From assembly GCF_018294505.1 (NCBI RefSeq), contig NC_057795.1, forward strand, positions 230,372,643-230,436,642: 64,000 bases of DNA, written 5' to 3'. This stretch comes from Triticum aestivum (lineage: Eukaryota > Streptophyta > Magnoliopsida > Poales > Poaceae). Positions 7,692-18,005 of the stretch are shown here, in pieces. A program made the translations under genes and the position numbers. Within the stretch, counting starts at the first letter, position 1. Each line of letters begins with the position of its first letter. Under the pieces are notes generated by a model. The model saw only the letters and a list, made by a program, of their open reading frames with translations, ran no database searches and was not told the DNA's origin.

Positions 7692-10319
7692 TCACTTCCC
7701 AGTGGCGCCGCCGCCTGTGGTGGAGTCGCGCTGGGCGGCTCCACCTCCTGAGGCCGCGGAGCTGGCAGCACCACACCCGGGCAAGGTGCTGAAGGCGCGG
7801 AACCTCCCCAGCAAAGCTTCAGCTCGGCCTTTCACAGCCTCAGCAGCAACAGCGGCAAGGTCACCGCTCACGGGTTCCAGCAGGCTATCGAGGTCGACGT
7901 TGGGGTCGCGAAGATAGACATGGCTGAGGACACGCGTCAGCGCTGCGGAGGACAGGGCACGCGCCTCGGCCTCAGCCGTAGGGCCAAGGCCGTCTGCGAC
8001 ATCTTCAAGTGCACGGACCAGGAAGGGAAGCAGCTCGGCAGTACCATCCTCTGCACCAGCTAACACCTTCTCCAAGCCGCCCTCATAAAGCGTCTTCAGC
8101 GCGGCGCGAGCTCTCTCCTCCAGCTTAGCGAAGGCCACTCGATCCTCGGAGAGGACCTTCGCCTTGCGGTCTAGCTCGGTCCTCTCCACCTTCAACGCCT
8201 GCTCCAGAGTATCCAACCGGCATCAAGCTTGGCGTCCCGGTCCTTGATGGCTTCCTCCCGAGCCTCCATCTACTTCTCCTTCTCCTGGCGGCCGCGGACC
8301 TCCTTGGCGAGCTCGTCACGCAGGCCTTGCAGCTTGACCTCCAGCGCCTTGCAGCGGCCCCGGGCATCCGCATCATCGCCCTGAGCAGCATCGCGAGTGG
8401 CCTTGGATTGGCAGGCGGCTTGCTTCTCCCCATCAGAGGCCGCCACGGCCTGGCTCAGCGCCCCTCGGACGGAGGCGGCAGAACGAGCCCAGCCAAAAGC
8501 TAGCTCCAGGCGCCCGACCACCAGGTGAGGGTCCGCGCATCGAAGATCCTCCCACAGCCGGCTCAGTTTGTTGGCAGCCTGGTCTAGGACGCCCGAGGGA
8601 TCAAAGGAGATGGGAGCCGGTGCAGCAGGCAGCAAGGATGGCAGTGTGATCATGGCTTGGGAGGAAGGAGCCTCCTGGGCCTTGGGCATCTCGGCGGCAG
8701 CATCAAGCCCAGGACCCTCCAGGGTTAGCGGGGCCACGGGGCTGACTCCTCGCCACAGTGTCCCTGCCGGGCTGGCGAGGACGACCGGGCAGGGGAGGCA
8801 CGAGCCTCGATGCCTTCTTTCCCTGCTGATGAAGGCACTGCCTAGGCAGACAAACTTGCCTCAAGCAGGGCCGCAGAAGCCCCTTTCAACTTCTTCGCTG
8901 CAGGTGCCGGCCTGGCCAAAAGAATGCAGGCGTCAAGCCTCGGTGGCAGAAACAAAGCAAAGCACGGATCGAGCACTTACTGGTTGTCGTTCACGGACTC
9001 AAGCAGCCTCCGGCCAAACTTGAAGCCCGAGAGCCTGCAGCTGGGGTCAGCCTTGGGAGGCCCAGAAGCAGAGGGCGCGTCGGGAAGGCCGGAGCTGGCC
9101 TCAAACTGCCCCGGAGCCAAAGCGGACCCCGGGAGCACCAGCCCCGACCTGCCCTTCCTCAGGACCAGGGGAGAATCCTTCCCTCCTCGCCTGGCGCCGG
9201 CCTCGTCATCATCCGGCATGGAGCAAAGGGCGCGGGACCTGTGCCAAGGGAAGGACTCCTCCAACTCCCCGCCAGTCGCCTCAGAGTCAGATTCTTCTTC
9301 CTCCTCCTCCTCATCTTCCTCCTCACTCCCACTGGAGTCGCCAGAGGACACATTCACCATCGCCAACACCACCAGATCCCCGGGAGCTTCTACGGGCACC
9401 AGCCCCTCACCGTTGAAGGTGGGCATGGCGTTCACCACCCGCTCCCAGTCACCGCAAAGGAACAGGGGGACGGGGGCGCCCTCCGGCCTCGCCACGTCTC
9501 CCCCGACCAAAGAATGGAGAGCCGCGACCAGATCTTTGTCGGCTAGGGCCGCAGAGCTCAAGCGAATGGCAGCGTCCGCTTCCCCAAGCCTCCACAATGG
9601 GAGCGAGTGCTCCCGGAGTGGAGCCACCCGGTGCTCCAGGAACTCCCACAGGAGCGTGGCCCCGGTCAGCTTCGCCGCCCCCAGGTTCCTTGGCCTCAGG
9701 TCCGCGTTCATCCTCTTCAGCACCGCCCTCATGCGGGGGTCGACAAGCTCCACGCAAGACCATGCATCAACGGCCTTGGGCTGCCCCGTGGGCAGCACCA
9801 ACCGAGGGTGGATGCGCCCGGCATCCACCACGACCCACTTGCTCCAGAAGCCTGCGATCCTCTTCCCGGGCTTTGAGATGGCGTTGGAGTTGGAGTATGC
9901 GATAAAGCTCGCGCATGCGGTGATGGGGCCACGAGAAACCTGGAGGTAAAAGTAATGACGCAGCAAGGCCACTGAGGGCTTTACCCCAACGTGAGCCTCA
10001 CAGTAGTAGGAGAAAATCGTCAGGAGAAGAACAGAGTTGGGATGGAGGTGCAGAGCTTGCAAGTTGTATAGGCGAAGAGCAGCAAGGAAGAACTCGGAAA
10101 AAGGGAGCACCAGACCGGCGATGATGGCACTCAGAAAGAGCGGGTAGAAGGTGCTCCCCTTGCCTTCAGGCTGGTCGGAGCCGGCCTTGAGCACAGTCAC
10201 TCCCTCGTTGCCCTACGCCACCATCCTCAGGCGCATGAGGGCGAGATTCCTCTCCGACACATTCGGGGGATCTAGAGCCAGCGAGTACCAGGCCTCGGTC
10301 GGGATCTTGCGAGGAGCCA
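7692..10319 (-). pseudogene. Element B aORF (antisense accessory gene, PF04195-like, coiled coil)
   Basis: The coding sequence starts at ATG 10319 (MAPRKIPTEAWYSLALD), with an in-frame TAG about 35 codons in (near 10214). It continues through FYPLFLSAIIAGLVLPFSEF, LHPNSVLLLTIFSYYCEAHV and KLTGATLLWEFLEHRVAPL to an acidic SSGSEEEDEEEEEEES run and GFKFGRRLLESVND. A 69- or 83-bp intron-like segment follows (8912 or 8898 to 8980). Then come an Ala-rich part (8737-8270) and a heptad-rich segment (8216-7692; KVERTELDRKAKVL, FAKLEERARAALKTLYEGGL) that looks like a coiled coil. The first part resembles my memory of Transposase_28 (PF04195). Function unknown. It could also be a captured host gene. A second stop lies between the last two blocks. 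Confidence 0.75.
8898..8980 (-). other. Candidate intron in element B aORF
   Basis: On the minus strand the coding part ends at GACAACCA, followed by donor GTAAGTGC at 8980-8973. Acceptor choices are TTTTGGCCAG at 8912 or ACCTGCAG at 8898, giving 69 or 83 bp. Coding similarity to element A resumes after it (AAKKLK...). In element A the matching donor reads CAATAAGTG (12541-12549), so GT has become AT, while the acceptor side GGCTAGGCCAC survives. Splicing has not been shown. Confidence 0.5.
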
Positions 10320-10605
10320 TGGCTTGCCGGATGGGAAGGATTGAGACAGATCTGGAGGATTTCGGAAGCAGGAAGGAGAAGAGCGAGAAAGGGGATCTGG
10401 AGCAAGGTAAGCGAGAACAAGGCAAGTAAGTCTGGCCCGGGCACCTCTTTTTGTCAGATGGACGGTTGCCGAGGCGTCGTGGGGAAGCGGAGACACCCAC
10501 GTCCAATCAATCGCCACGCGACGCCCAAGGCCGTAGGCTATTGGGGCCCGTGGCGCTTCGCACTTGCCCCTTCGCTTCTCTGCTAAGCCAAGTCCGGGCG
10601 CGCCT
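10320..10605 (-). promoter_or_regulatory. Leader/promoter region of element B aORF
   Basis: The inverted counterpart of 1896-2168. It sits between the aORF ATG and the polypurine tract and carries no coding signal of its own. It includes the conserved CCACGTCCAATCAATCGCC stretch (10497-10515), which on the minus strand gives the same GATTGGACGTGG motif as in A. Confidence 0.4.
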
Positions 10606-10621
10606 TGGGCCCGGGGGCTAC
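10606..10621 (+). promoter_or_regulatory. Polypurine tract of element B
   Basis: TGGGCCCGGGGGCTAC immediately before the 3' LTR start at 10622, matching the tract of element A. Confidence 0.75.
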
Positions 10622-11537
10622 TGTCGGTGTTCTGGGAACGGGGGTCCCCAGACTTTCCTGCCTGCGGCCTGCAGCGTGGCTCAAGTGGGGGCCCAGTGCG
10701 GCCTAGCTTCATCAAGCTCAAGCTCAGGACCCTCGCGAGGGGCCAAGCCTCGCGGGGCGGACGATAGGAATCTTCCTCAGGAGCAGCCTCGTCAAGCAGG
10801 CTCACGAGGAGGCGGAGAGATCAAGGCAAGGGCACCTCGCGAGGTGCTCGTGACGCAGGCCATGACGATCGAGACCAGGCGGGCGCCGGCCTGCGCAGTG
10901 TCCTTGTTTCCCCTTCGGTGCAAAGGGGGCAAGCACAGGCCAAGGCATCAGGCAAAGGTTACCGTTTCGGTGCGACAAGACCAAGACCAGCAGAACGGCG
11001 GGTTGGAGGTCATCCTGGAGCCCAGGACGGCATCATCGTCAGAGCCTTTGGCAACCGAAGACCAACTTTAGTCAGGATAAGTGTACTAGATGTTCCCCTT
11101 CAAAATGGACAATTGTTGGCGCCCTTCCTGCTCATTATTTTGGAAGAGGCCCAGGGCCTCCCTCTATAAATAGGACTAGCCACCACAGAGTAGAGGCATC
11201 TAGAGATTGGATCCAGATTGCGCATAGACTAGAGAGAGGCGACTGAACTCACCCAAGCAGTTCATCGCAACAGCTCAAGAACAACCCCTCGCGAGGTTGT
11301 TCTCTCTTTGTATTGTTCGCCATCAGCCCCTGAGGCAATCCACCACAACACACACTGGAGTAGGGTATTACACCACAATGGTGGCCTGTTCCAGTATAAA
11401 CCTTGTTTCCCTTGTGTGTTCTTCTTTCTAGCCTAGATCCTATGCGAGACTTAGAGAGGTGAGCTGGTAGGGGAAAGATCTTCGTGTGCACCCCAGTGTT
11501 CGAACCTCAAGGGTCTGCCGGAACCCGAAATCCGACA
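10622..11537 (+). repeat. Element B 3' LTR
   Basis: 916 bp, TGTCGGTGTTCTGGG to CCGACA. This is the most complete plus-strand LTR of the family in the window. TATA box CTATAAATA at 11164-11172. Perfect CCTCGCGAGG palindromes at 10731, 10835 and 11287; a fourth (10800) has become CTCACGAGG. By eye about 8 percent of positions differ from the 5' LTR over the first 280 bases. Confidence 0.9.
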
Positions 11538-11542
11538 GTGAT

Positions 11543-13882
11543 GCCATCTATGGATCTGCTGCGCCACTTCTTCCTCCTCCAAACCAACGGCAACCACACC
11601 TCGGCGTGCGCCAATATCGTCGTGTATGGCAAGGCCAACGCAATCTCGAAGGCCGGGAAGAGGGACGACAGCTTCCGGAGCTAGTGGGTCATGATGGACG
11701 CCAAGTGTGTCCACCCTCGGTTGTCGCTGCCTACGGAGATGCCCCAGCCTGGCGAAGGGTGGTCTCGCGCAAAGCTCGCTGATGATCGGGTGAAGTTGGT
11801 GCTGGAGAAGATGAACGCTTACCTGAAGCCGGGCAACGCGAAGGCGGCGAAGCTGACAGGGGCCACGCTCCTAAGGAAGTTCTTGATGCAGCGGGTGGCT
11901 CCACTTCAGGTGCGCTTGCGGCCCCTATGGATTCTTGGGGGTACGGATGAAAAGCTTCGCCTGAGTCCGGTGGCTCTGACTGACGGGGAGCTGGCCGTAG
12001 CTCTCCGTCGCTTGGTCGAGGACGACCAGGAGCATCCGCCGAATGCCCCTGCCTCCTTATTCCTCCATGACGACAGGGCGCAAGTGGTGGCTGCTATGCC
12101 CACCTCTGATGGGCGCAGCCTTGTGCCGGCGGTGCCCCCCGTGGCTCGGGGGGGGGGGGGGGAGGGGGCGCCGGTGGACGTGTCTTCGGGTGACTCCGTA
12201 GAGGAGGAGAGGAAGAATACGAGGAGCGCGACTCGGAAGCGACCCTCGAGGGGACGGGGGAAACCTCCCCCTCGCGTAGGGCCAACATCCTCCGCACCTT
12301 GCCTCACGACAACGAGGCCGATGCCACCCGAGAGGAGGAGGATCCACCTGCGATCCCGAAGAAGGGCAGGTCGGTGCTGATCTCCCGAGAGTCTGCTTCT
12401 GCACGGACACCGCCTGGGGCCGCTTCCAGCCCTTCTGTTGCGCCTTCCCTTGCTCCTAGGGCCCTTTTGGCTGTGCCCCGACCCACGAGGCTCTTGAGCT
12501 TCAAGCTTAGCAAGAGGAATGTGGACTACACCGCGGTAGACCAATAAGTGTCCGTGCTCCACCTTGTTCTTGATTATGCTACCAGTACTTGATGTTCTCC
12601 ATCGATTGGCTAGGCCACTGCCTACGCAAAGAAGAGGACGGCGGACGTGGTGACTCCATATGGGGCCGATCCATCTGCCATGGACGCACCTTCTTCTTTG
12701 GGGAGGGGAGTCGACGGTGTTCGCACTTCCCCTGCCCGGTCATCCCCGCGAGGCGTGGGAGAGCGTTCTCGTGAAGAGTCAGCCCCCATGGCCCCGCTAG
12801 CTCTGGAGGTGCTGTTACCTGATGCTGCTGCTGAGGTACCCAAGGCTCAGGAGCCCCTAGTCTCTCAGGCCATGCTGCTACCTCCTCCTTCTTCTGCGCT
12901 ATTGGTCCCCAGTCCTTTTGCCTCCATCGATGTCTTGGAATGCGCCCTTTCCGAGATGACACAGCTGCAAGAAGACCTCCAGGGCACCGACTCCCATCTG
13001 GTAGTCGGGCGCCTGTAGCTGGTTTTCGGCTGGCTTCACTCCGACGCCTCTGCCCGAGCGGCGCTGAGACGGGTCGCGGCAGCCTCTGAGGAAGAGAAGC
13101 AGGCCGCCACCCAGGCTGCAACCGCTCCCGAGGCGGCACTGAAGGATGCCGCGGTCGCCCAGGACCGCTACAAGGCACTGTAGGCCAAGCTGAAGGATCT
13201 GCATGACAAGCACGCTGAAGAAGCTCGTGGCCGCCGGGCGGAGGAGGAGAGGATGAGGGATCGGGAGGACGTCGTAAGGGACCATGACACTGAGCTAACG
13301 CGGTTGGTGCAGGCACAGACCACTGAGCGCGGTCAGCTAGAATCACCGGAGCAGAAGGTGGGGGCGGAGAAGGCCCAGCTGGACGCCAAGGCAAAGGTCC
13401 TGGCCGAGGACCGCGCGGCCTTTGCACTCCTCGAGGAGAGGTCTCGCGTGGCACTGAAGACACTCTATGAGAAGGGCCTGGAGAAGCCGTTGGCCACCGA
13501 CGAGGACGGCCCCGCCCAGCTGCTTCCTTACTTGGTCGAGGCGTTTGAGGAAGTTGTGAGCGGCGTCGGCGCCATGGCGGAGGTAGAAGCTCGCGTCCTT
13601 TCTTCCGTGGCACTGACGCGCGTCTTCAGCCACCTCCACCTCTGTGACCCTGACGCCAACCTTGACGAGCTGCTGGAGCCTGTGGACGTCGAGCGCTATG
13701 CGGCTGCTGCTGAAGCCATGAAGGGCCAGGTGGAGGCCTTGCTGGGGAAGTTCCGCGCCTTCGCTCCTGCGCCCATGGCAGGCGGTGCTGCTGATCCTGG
13801 GGCCCAGGGTGGTGGAACTGGTGAAGGCAACACAACCATGGGGGTGGAGACCCTAGCGAACGATGGCGTCGTCCAAGGATGA
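11543..13882 (+). pseudogene. Element A aORF, 3' part
   Basis: Continues the gene broken at 2516 by element B. It reads MPSMDLLRHFFLLQTNGNHT, then RS followed by a stop at 11682-11684, then WVMMDAKCVHPRLSLPTEM and KLTGATLLRKFLMQRVAPL, as in the B copy. A run of 14 G at about 12149-12162 and a frame change near 12290 break it again; the frame with PHDNEADATREEEDPPAIPK continues to 12547. After the degenerate intron the Ala-rich segment (12787-13017) and a coiled-coil segment (13253-13882; KAKVLAEDRAAFALLEERSR) follow, ending TGA at 13880. An in-frame TAG at 13018 and another near 13180 lie between. Clearly dead; role unknown. Confidence 0.75.
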
Positions 13883-14029
13883 TTTACTTGCGCTTATTTC
13901 CTATTTTAATTCCTGCAATGTGCACTATGCCTCGTGGAGGCGTTTAAACTTGTGTCTGGTATTGTGAAGACAATTATGGTTTTTAATATTTGCTTTGAGA
14001 TTTTGCAGTTTTCTTCCTATTTGCTTTAC

Positions 14030-14360
14030 GTTCTACGTCGGCAGAGCCCGGCTCCGCGCATACCTCAGCCGCCGTTGGCCCCGACCGGATCACCATGACG
14101 CGACCAAGGAGTGAGGGGCTACGTGACAAGTTAGGCTCCTGAGTCGCGATGCTCAGGAGTCCCCCTTGACGGGCAAATAACTTATAGGAAGCAAACATAC
14201 GGGTAGATCTATCGTTCTATGTCGGCTGAGCCCGGCCCCGTGCATACCTGAACCGCCGTTAGCCCCGACCGGATCACCAGGACGGGACCAAGGAGTGAGG
14301 GGCTACCTGACCAGTTAGGCTCCTGAGCCGCGATGCTCAGGAGTTCCCCTTGACATTCAA
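14030..14360 (-). repeat. Two direct copies of the hairpin-bearing unit (element A)
   Basis: Stem CTCCTGAG, an 8-base loop with CGCGATG, and stem CTCAGGAG at 14136-14159 and 14320-14343. Both are preceded by GACCAAGGAGTGAGGGGCTA and by the CCGCCGTTRGCCCCGACCGG stretch. Units are 184 bp apart, against 185 bp in element B. Stem arms are perfect in all four of these copies although the flanks differ. Confidence 0.8.
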
Positions 14361-14991
14361 ACGACCTTCATACCTTGGCTCAGCTCGGGGAGGGGCGTGC
14401 GACCACCAGGTCCGGAGGACCTGGCTGGGTGGCGTAGGCTTGCGCATGACCCAAGCGCAGCCCCCGTGCCCAGCCCCCTCGCGCGACGCTCCTGAGGGAG
14501 GTGTTGCGATGAGGCCAGACACTGAGCTTTGGGGCTCCCTGAGGTTGATACGGTCGTGGGGCCACCCTTAGTTGTTTATCACCAGCACAGAGCATAGCGC
14601 TTTCGTATGTGTACGGGCATAGCCGCTCCTCGGCAGTGTCCTCAGCCAGCGCAGAGCATGGTGCTTCCACTGGTGCGTGGGAAGGGGGCACCTCCAGGGA
14701 GAGTCCCCGGGGCGTGTACAGCCCCGCCCTGACACGTGGCTTGCACGGTTGGGCTAGACGAGGTGTATCTGGGCACTCGTGAGCCAGCGTGGGACTCATG
14801 AGGCCCTACCTCCAGGCGGGTGCCTGGTCTTGAGTCTTGGACAACTGTGTCTTCCTGCGAGATGGTTAGGTATGAATGCTCTACGTCCTTAGGTCCCGGC
14901 CCTTGAGCAAGCTCAGCTGCCGCTGGTATAGATACCAGGTCGCGATGTCGTGGTGAAGGCTAGGGGGTGAGGGCTGGACAGCTAGTAAGAG

Positions 14992-15015
14992 CTCCTGAGT
15001 TGCGATGCTCAGGAG
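14992..15015 (-). repeat. Third hairpin copy in element A
   Basis: CTCCTGAG TTGCGATG CTCAGGAG, the same stem in a diverged unit. The counterpart in element B near 6550 has lost the pairing (ACCTGAGCATCGTGACTCATGG). Confidence 0.7.
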
Positions 15016-15382
15016 GCCCCCTTTTAATGCGCAAGTGAAATGCATGAGAGAGGGAGGGACCCGTGGTAGGTGTCAATCGAGCATGCGGTAATCACGGGTG
15101 GATTATGCACAATAGGTAAATCAACTTAGGTAAATGCAGAATGGATACATGCCATTGGGTCAGACCTGAGCGGCTTGGGATGATGTTGCCCGAGGGGCGC
15201 CCCAGCAATGTAAGCTAAAGACAGAAGAAAAAGATACATGCCGCAGGGATATACCCATGCTGTCTGGGAATGATGCAGCCCTGAGGGCACTCCTAGCTGA
15301 AATGAACTTGGAAGATGTCACCTGGTTCCATTGTAGAAGGGGTGTTGGGGTAGCTGAAGATACGCAGTGAAGGGGCCGACCC

Positions 15383-16072
15383 TCACGAGCCACCGGGGCT
15401 CCGAGCGTCAGGAGGATCTAGGGGTCCAGGTGGTTCCTTGAGGATCGTATCCATCTCCGCCAGGATCGCGCGATGCCTGGCCTCCTGAGCCGCTAGAATG
15501 CTCCGCAGGTGACACTGGTAGGTGGCAACCGCGTTCGGCAGGCCGAAAGGCATGCGAACGTAGCTGTGCGGCGGACCCCCACAACGTCCGACGCAGGAAG
15601 GCCAGAAGCGCTCCTGAGATGCGGCTCGGTTGAGCCCTGGGACGTCAATGCAGACGCGCAGCCCAGCATCCTCGCCTGGATGGGGGGCCATGCCAGGCAA
15701 GCGGCAGTCGCCGCGCATGGCCCTCGCTTCCTGAAGCTCATGAGTGCTCTTGGTGATGAACTCCGAAATGTTGGGCTTTCCCTGCCCCTTGCCTTCCTGA
15801 GGGAAACGTGCCGTGAAGCACGCCTCCAAGTGGTGCCCGAGCGCCTCCCTTGTGATGTTGGTGAGGTATGAGGCCCTCCAGAAGAGAGCCCCCAAGCCCT
15901 GCCCGAGGAGGGTGCCGGGCACGCCTTCCTATGTGATGGAAGAAGGCGCCCTAGGTACGGGCGCTGATCCTGACGCGACACCACCTGGGATGCCAACCTC
16001 CTGAGGCCTTGTGCGGAGCGGTTGCTTCTTCTTCCTGGGGATAGCCTCAGGAGGGTTCTCGCCCTTGCTGTC
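15383..16072 (-). pseudogene. Element A internally deleted RT remnant
   Basis: Minus-strand reading from a stop at about 16071 runs through RKKKQPLRTRPQEVG and a stop near 15925, then GTLLGQGLGALF, EALGHHLEACFTARFPQEG, GLRVCIDVPGLNRAASQ (15652) and YVRMPFGLPNAVATYQ (15553). It ends with acidic and Pro-rich residues at 15383. As in element B, about 36 residues of the RT palm between CIDV and MPFGL are missing, as are YMDD and all later domains. From 15922 to 15383 the frame is open, unlike most of A, which may mean the truncated product was once made by the family. No catalytic function is possible. Confidence 0.8.
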
Positions 16073-16513
16073 CTAGTCCTCGATTGCTGCAGCTTGGAAG
16101 GCACACTCGAGGGAGCACACCGCATCTCTCTCCTCACAGGGGACCGTGATGATTCCGCCGCTTCCTGGCATCTTGAGGATGTTGTAGCCGTGGTGGGTCA
16201 CTGCCATGAACTTGGCCAGGGCTGGATACCCACGGATGGCATTGTACGGCAGGTGGATATGGGCGACGTCGAAGTCGATGAGCTCGGTGTGGTAGTTGTC
16301 ACGCTTGCCAAAGGTGACAGGGAGGCGGACCTGCCCTATCGGTGTGGTGGAACCGTCAGTAACTCCTGAGAAGGGCTTGGTAGGCTGAAGTTGATCATAT
16401 GGCACTTGAAGGTTGTCAAACATCTCAACGGACAGGACGTTAAGCCCTGTGCCGCAATCGATGAGGGTCCTGGTGACTTGCACGTTGCTGATGACTGGTG
16501 AACAGAGCATTGA
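16073..16513 (-). pseudogene. Element A protease-like domain (3' of the D insertion)
   Basis: Reads SPVISNVQVTRTLIDCGTGL, NVLSVEMFDNLQVPYDQLQ, IGQVRLPVTFGKRDNYHTEL and LPYNAIRGYPALAKFMAVTH on the minus strand. It is the counterpart of 4944-5525. The expected DGG reads DCG here. The frame is open for 145 codons to a stop at 16073. Element D entered just upstream (16514-16518), separating this part from gag, which resumes at 23178. Confidence 0.8.
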
Positions 16514-16518
16514 GAGGA
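16514..16518. repeat. Target site duplication of element D, left copy (GAGGA)
   Basis: GAGGA at 16514-16518 and at 23173-23177, directly flanking TGCTACG (16519) and ACATATCA (to 23172). Removing D restores the element A sequence that matches B near 5040-5070. Confidence 0.85.
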
Positions 16519-18005
16519 TGCTACGTCTTGAGCTTGCGTTGGTTTTCCTTGAAGAGGAAAGGGTGATGCAACAATAGTAGCATAAGTATTTCCCTCAGTT
16601 TTTGAGAACCATGATATCAATCCAGTAGGAGGCTCCTCAAAAGTCCCGCACACCTACACAAACAAACAAAGAACTGGCAACCAACGCAATAAAGGGGTTG
16701 TCAATTCCTTCACGACCACTTGGGAAAGTGAGATCTGATAGAGATAGTATGATAAGATAAATATATGATAAAAGATAGACCCCGGGGGGCATAGGTTTCA
16801 CTAGTGTCTTCTCTCGAGATATCATATGTATTAAGGTGGGTAAACAAATTACTGTCGAGCAATTGATAGAAAAGCGAATAATTATGAGATTATCTAGGCA
16901 TGATCATGTATATTTTCATCACGTCCATAACAAGTAGATCGACTCCTGCCTGCATCTACTACTATTACTCCACACATCGACCGCTATCCAGCATGCTTCT
17001 AGAGTATTAAGTTCATAAAGAACAGAGGAACGCATTAAGAAAGATGACATGATGTAGAGGGATAAACTCATGCAATATGATATAAACCCCATCATTTTAT
17101 CCTCGATGGCAACAATACAATACATGCCTTGCTGCCCCTGCTGTCACTGGGAAAGGACACCGCAAGATTGAACCCAAAGTAAACACTTCTCCCATTGCAA
17201 GGAAGATCAATCTAATAGGCCAAACTAAACTGATAATTCCAAGAGACTTGCAAAGATAACTTAATCACACATAAAAGAATTCAGAGGAGATTCAAATATT
17301 TCTCATAGATAAACTTGATCATAAACCCACAATTCACCGGATCTCGACAAACACACTGCAAAAAGAGTTACATCAAATAGATCTCCAAGAAGATCAAGGA
17401 TAACATGGTGTTGAGATCCAAAAAGAGAGAAGAAGCCATCCAGCTAATAACTATGGACCCGAAGGTCTATGGTAAGCTACTCACAACTCATCGGAGGGGC
17501 TATGGTGTTGATGTAGAATCCCTCCATGGTTGACTCCCCCTCCAACGGAGTGCCGGCGAAGGCTCCAGGATGGGATCTCGCAGATATAGAAGGTTACGGT
17601 GGTGGAAATAGTTTTTCGTGGTCGCCTTTGATGTTCTCAGGGTACGTGGGTATATATAGGAGGAAGAAGTAGGTCGGTGGACGCCCGAGGGGCCCACGAG
17701 ATAGGGGGTGGAGCGTGCCCTCCACCCTCGTGGCCGCCTCGACTGCTTCTTGACTTGCACTCCAAGTTCTCTGGATCACGTTCATTCCAAAAGTCAAGCT
17801 GCCGAAGGTTTCATTCCGTTTCAACTCAGTTTGATATTCCTTTTCTTAAATAGGCAAAAAAAACAGCAATATGGGCTGGGCCTCCGGTTAGTAGGTTAGT
17901 CCCAAAAATGATATAAATGTGTAAAGTAAAGCCCATAAACATCCAAAACAGGTAATATAATAGCATGGAACAATCAAAAATAATAGATACGTTGGAGACG
18001 TATCA
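16519..18005 (-). repeat. Element D 3' LTR
   Basis: 1,487 bp, TGCTACGTCTTG to GAGACGTATCA on the plus strand. Minus strand begins TGATACGTCTCC. TATA-like run TATATATAGG at 17651-17660, which on the minus strand gives CCTATATATA. The partner at 22195-23172 differs by scattered substitutions and a short insertion near 22855 (GGGGGGCGCACCCAG). Confidence 0.9.

Larger units (their letters stand above)
2521..11537 (+). mobile_element. Element B: same-family gypsy retrotransposon inside the aORF of A
   Basis: 9,017 bp with LTRs at 2521-3269 (truncated) and 10622-11537, and TSD GTGAT. Order: 5' LTR, gag, protease-like domain, RT remnant, hairpin-repeat region, antisense aORF (10319 to about 7692), polypurine tract, 3' LTR. 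It matches element A throughout in the opposite orientation, so the two are family members. The 5' LTR lacks about 170 bp at its 3' end, and the primer-binding site is gone (see 3269/3270), so this copy cannot prime reverse transcription. Confidence 0.9.
13883..15379 (-). other. Element A non-coding region with hairpin repeats
   Basis: The inverted counterpart of 6189-7691. No supported coding region. It holds two 184-bp-spaced repeat units (14030-14360) and a third, diverged hairpin at 14992-15015. From 15040 to 15379 it is unstructured, with similarity to 6190-6500 of element B (for example the ...GGCATGTATC...CATTCTGC block). Confidence 0.6.

Noticed and set aside
8924..9949. A 341-codon plus-strand frame
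   Set aside because: It is the reverse shadow of the element B aORF, which has homology to element A on the other strand; the plus reading is Ser-rich because of the acidic run.
12579..13613. A 344-codon minus-strand frame
   Set aside because: Shadow of the element A aORF; Pro/Ser/Arg-rich with no homologue in element B's corresponding frame.
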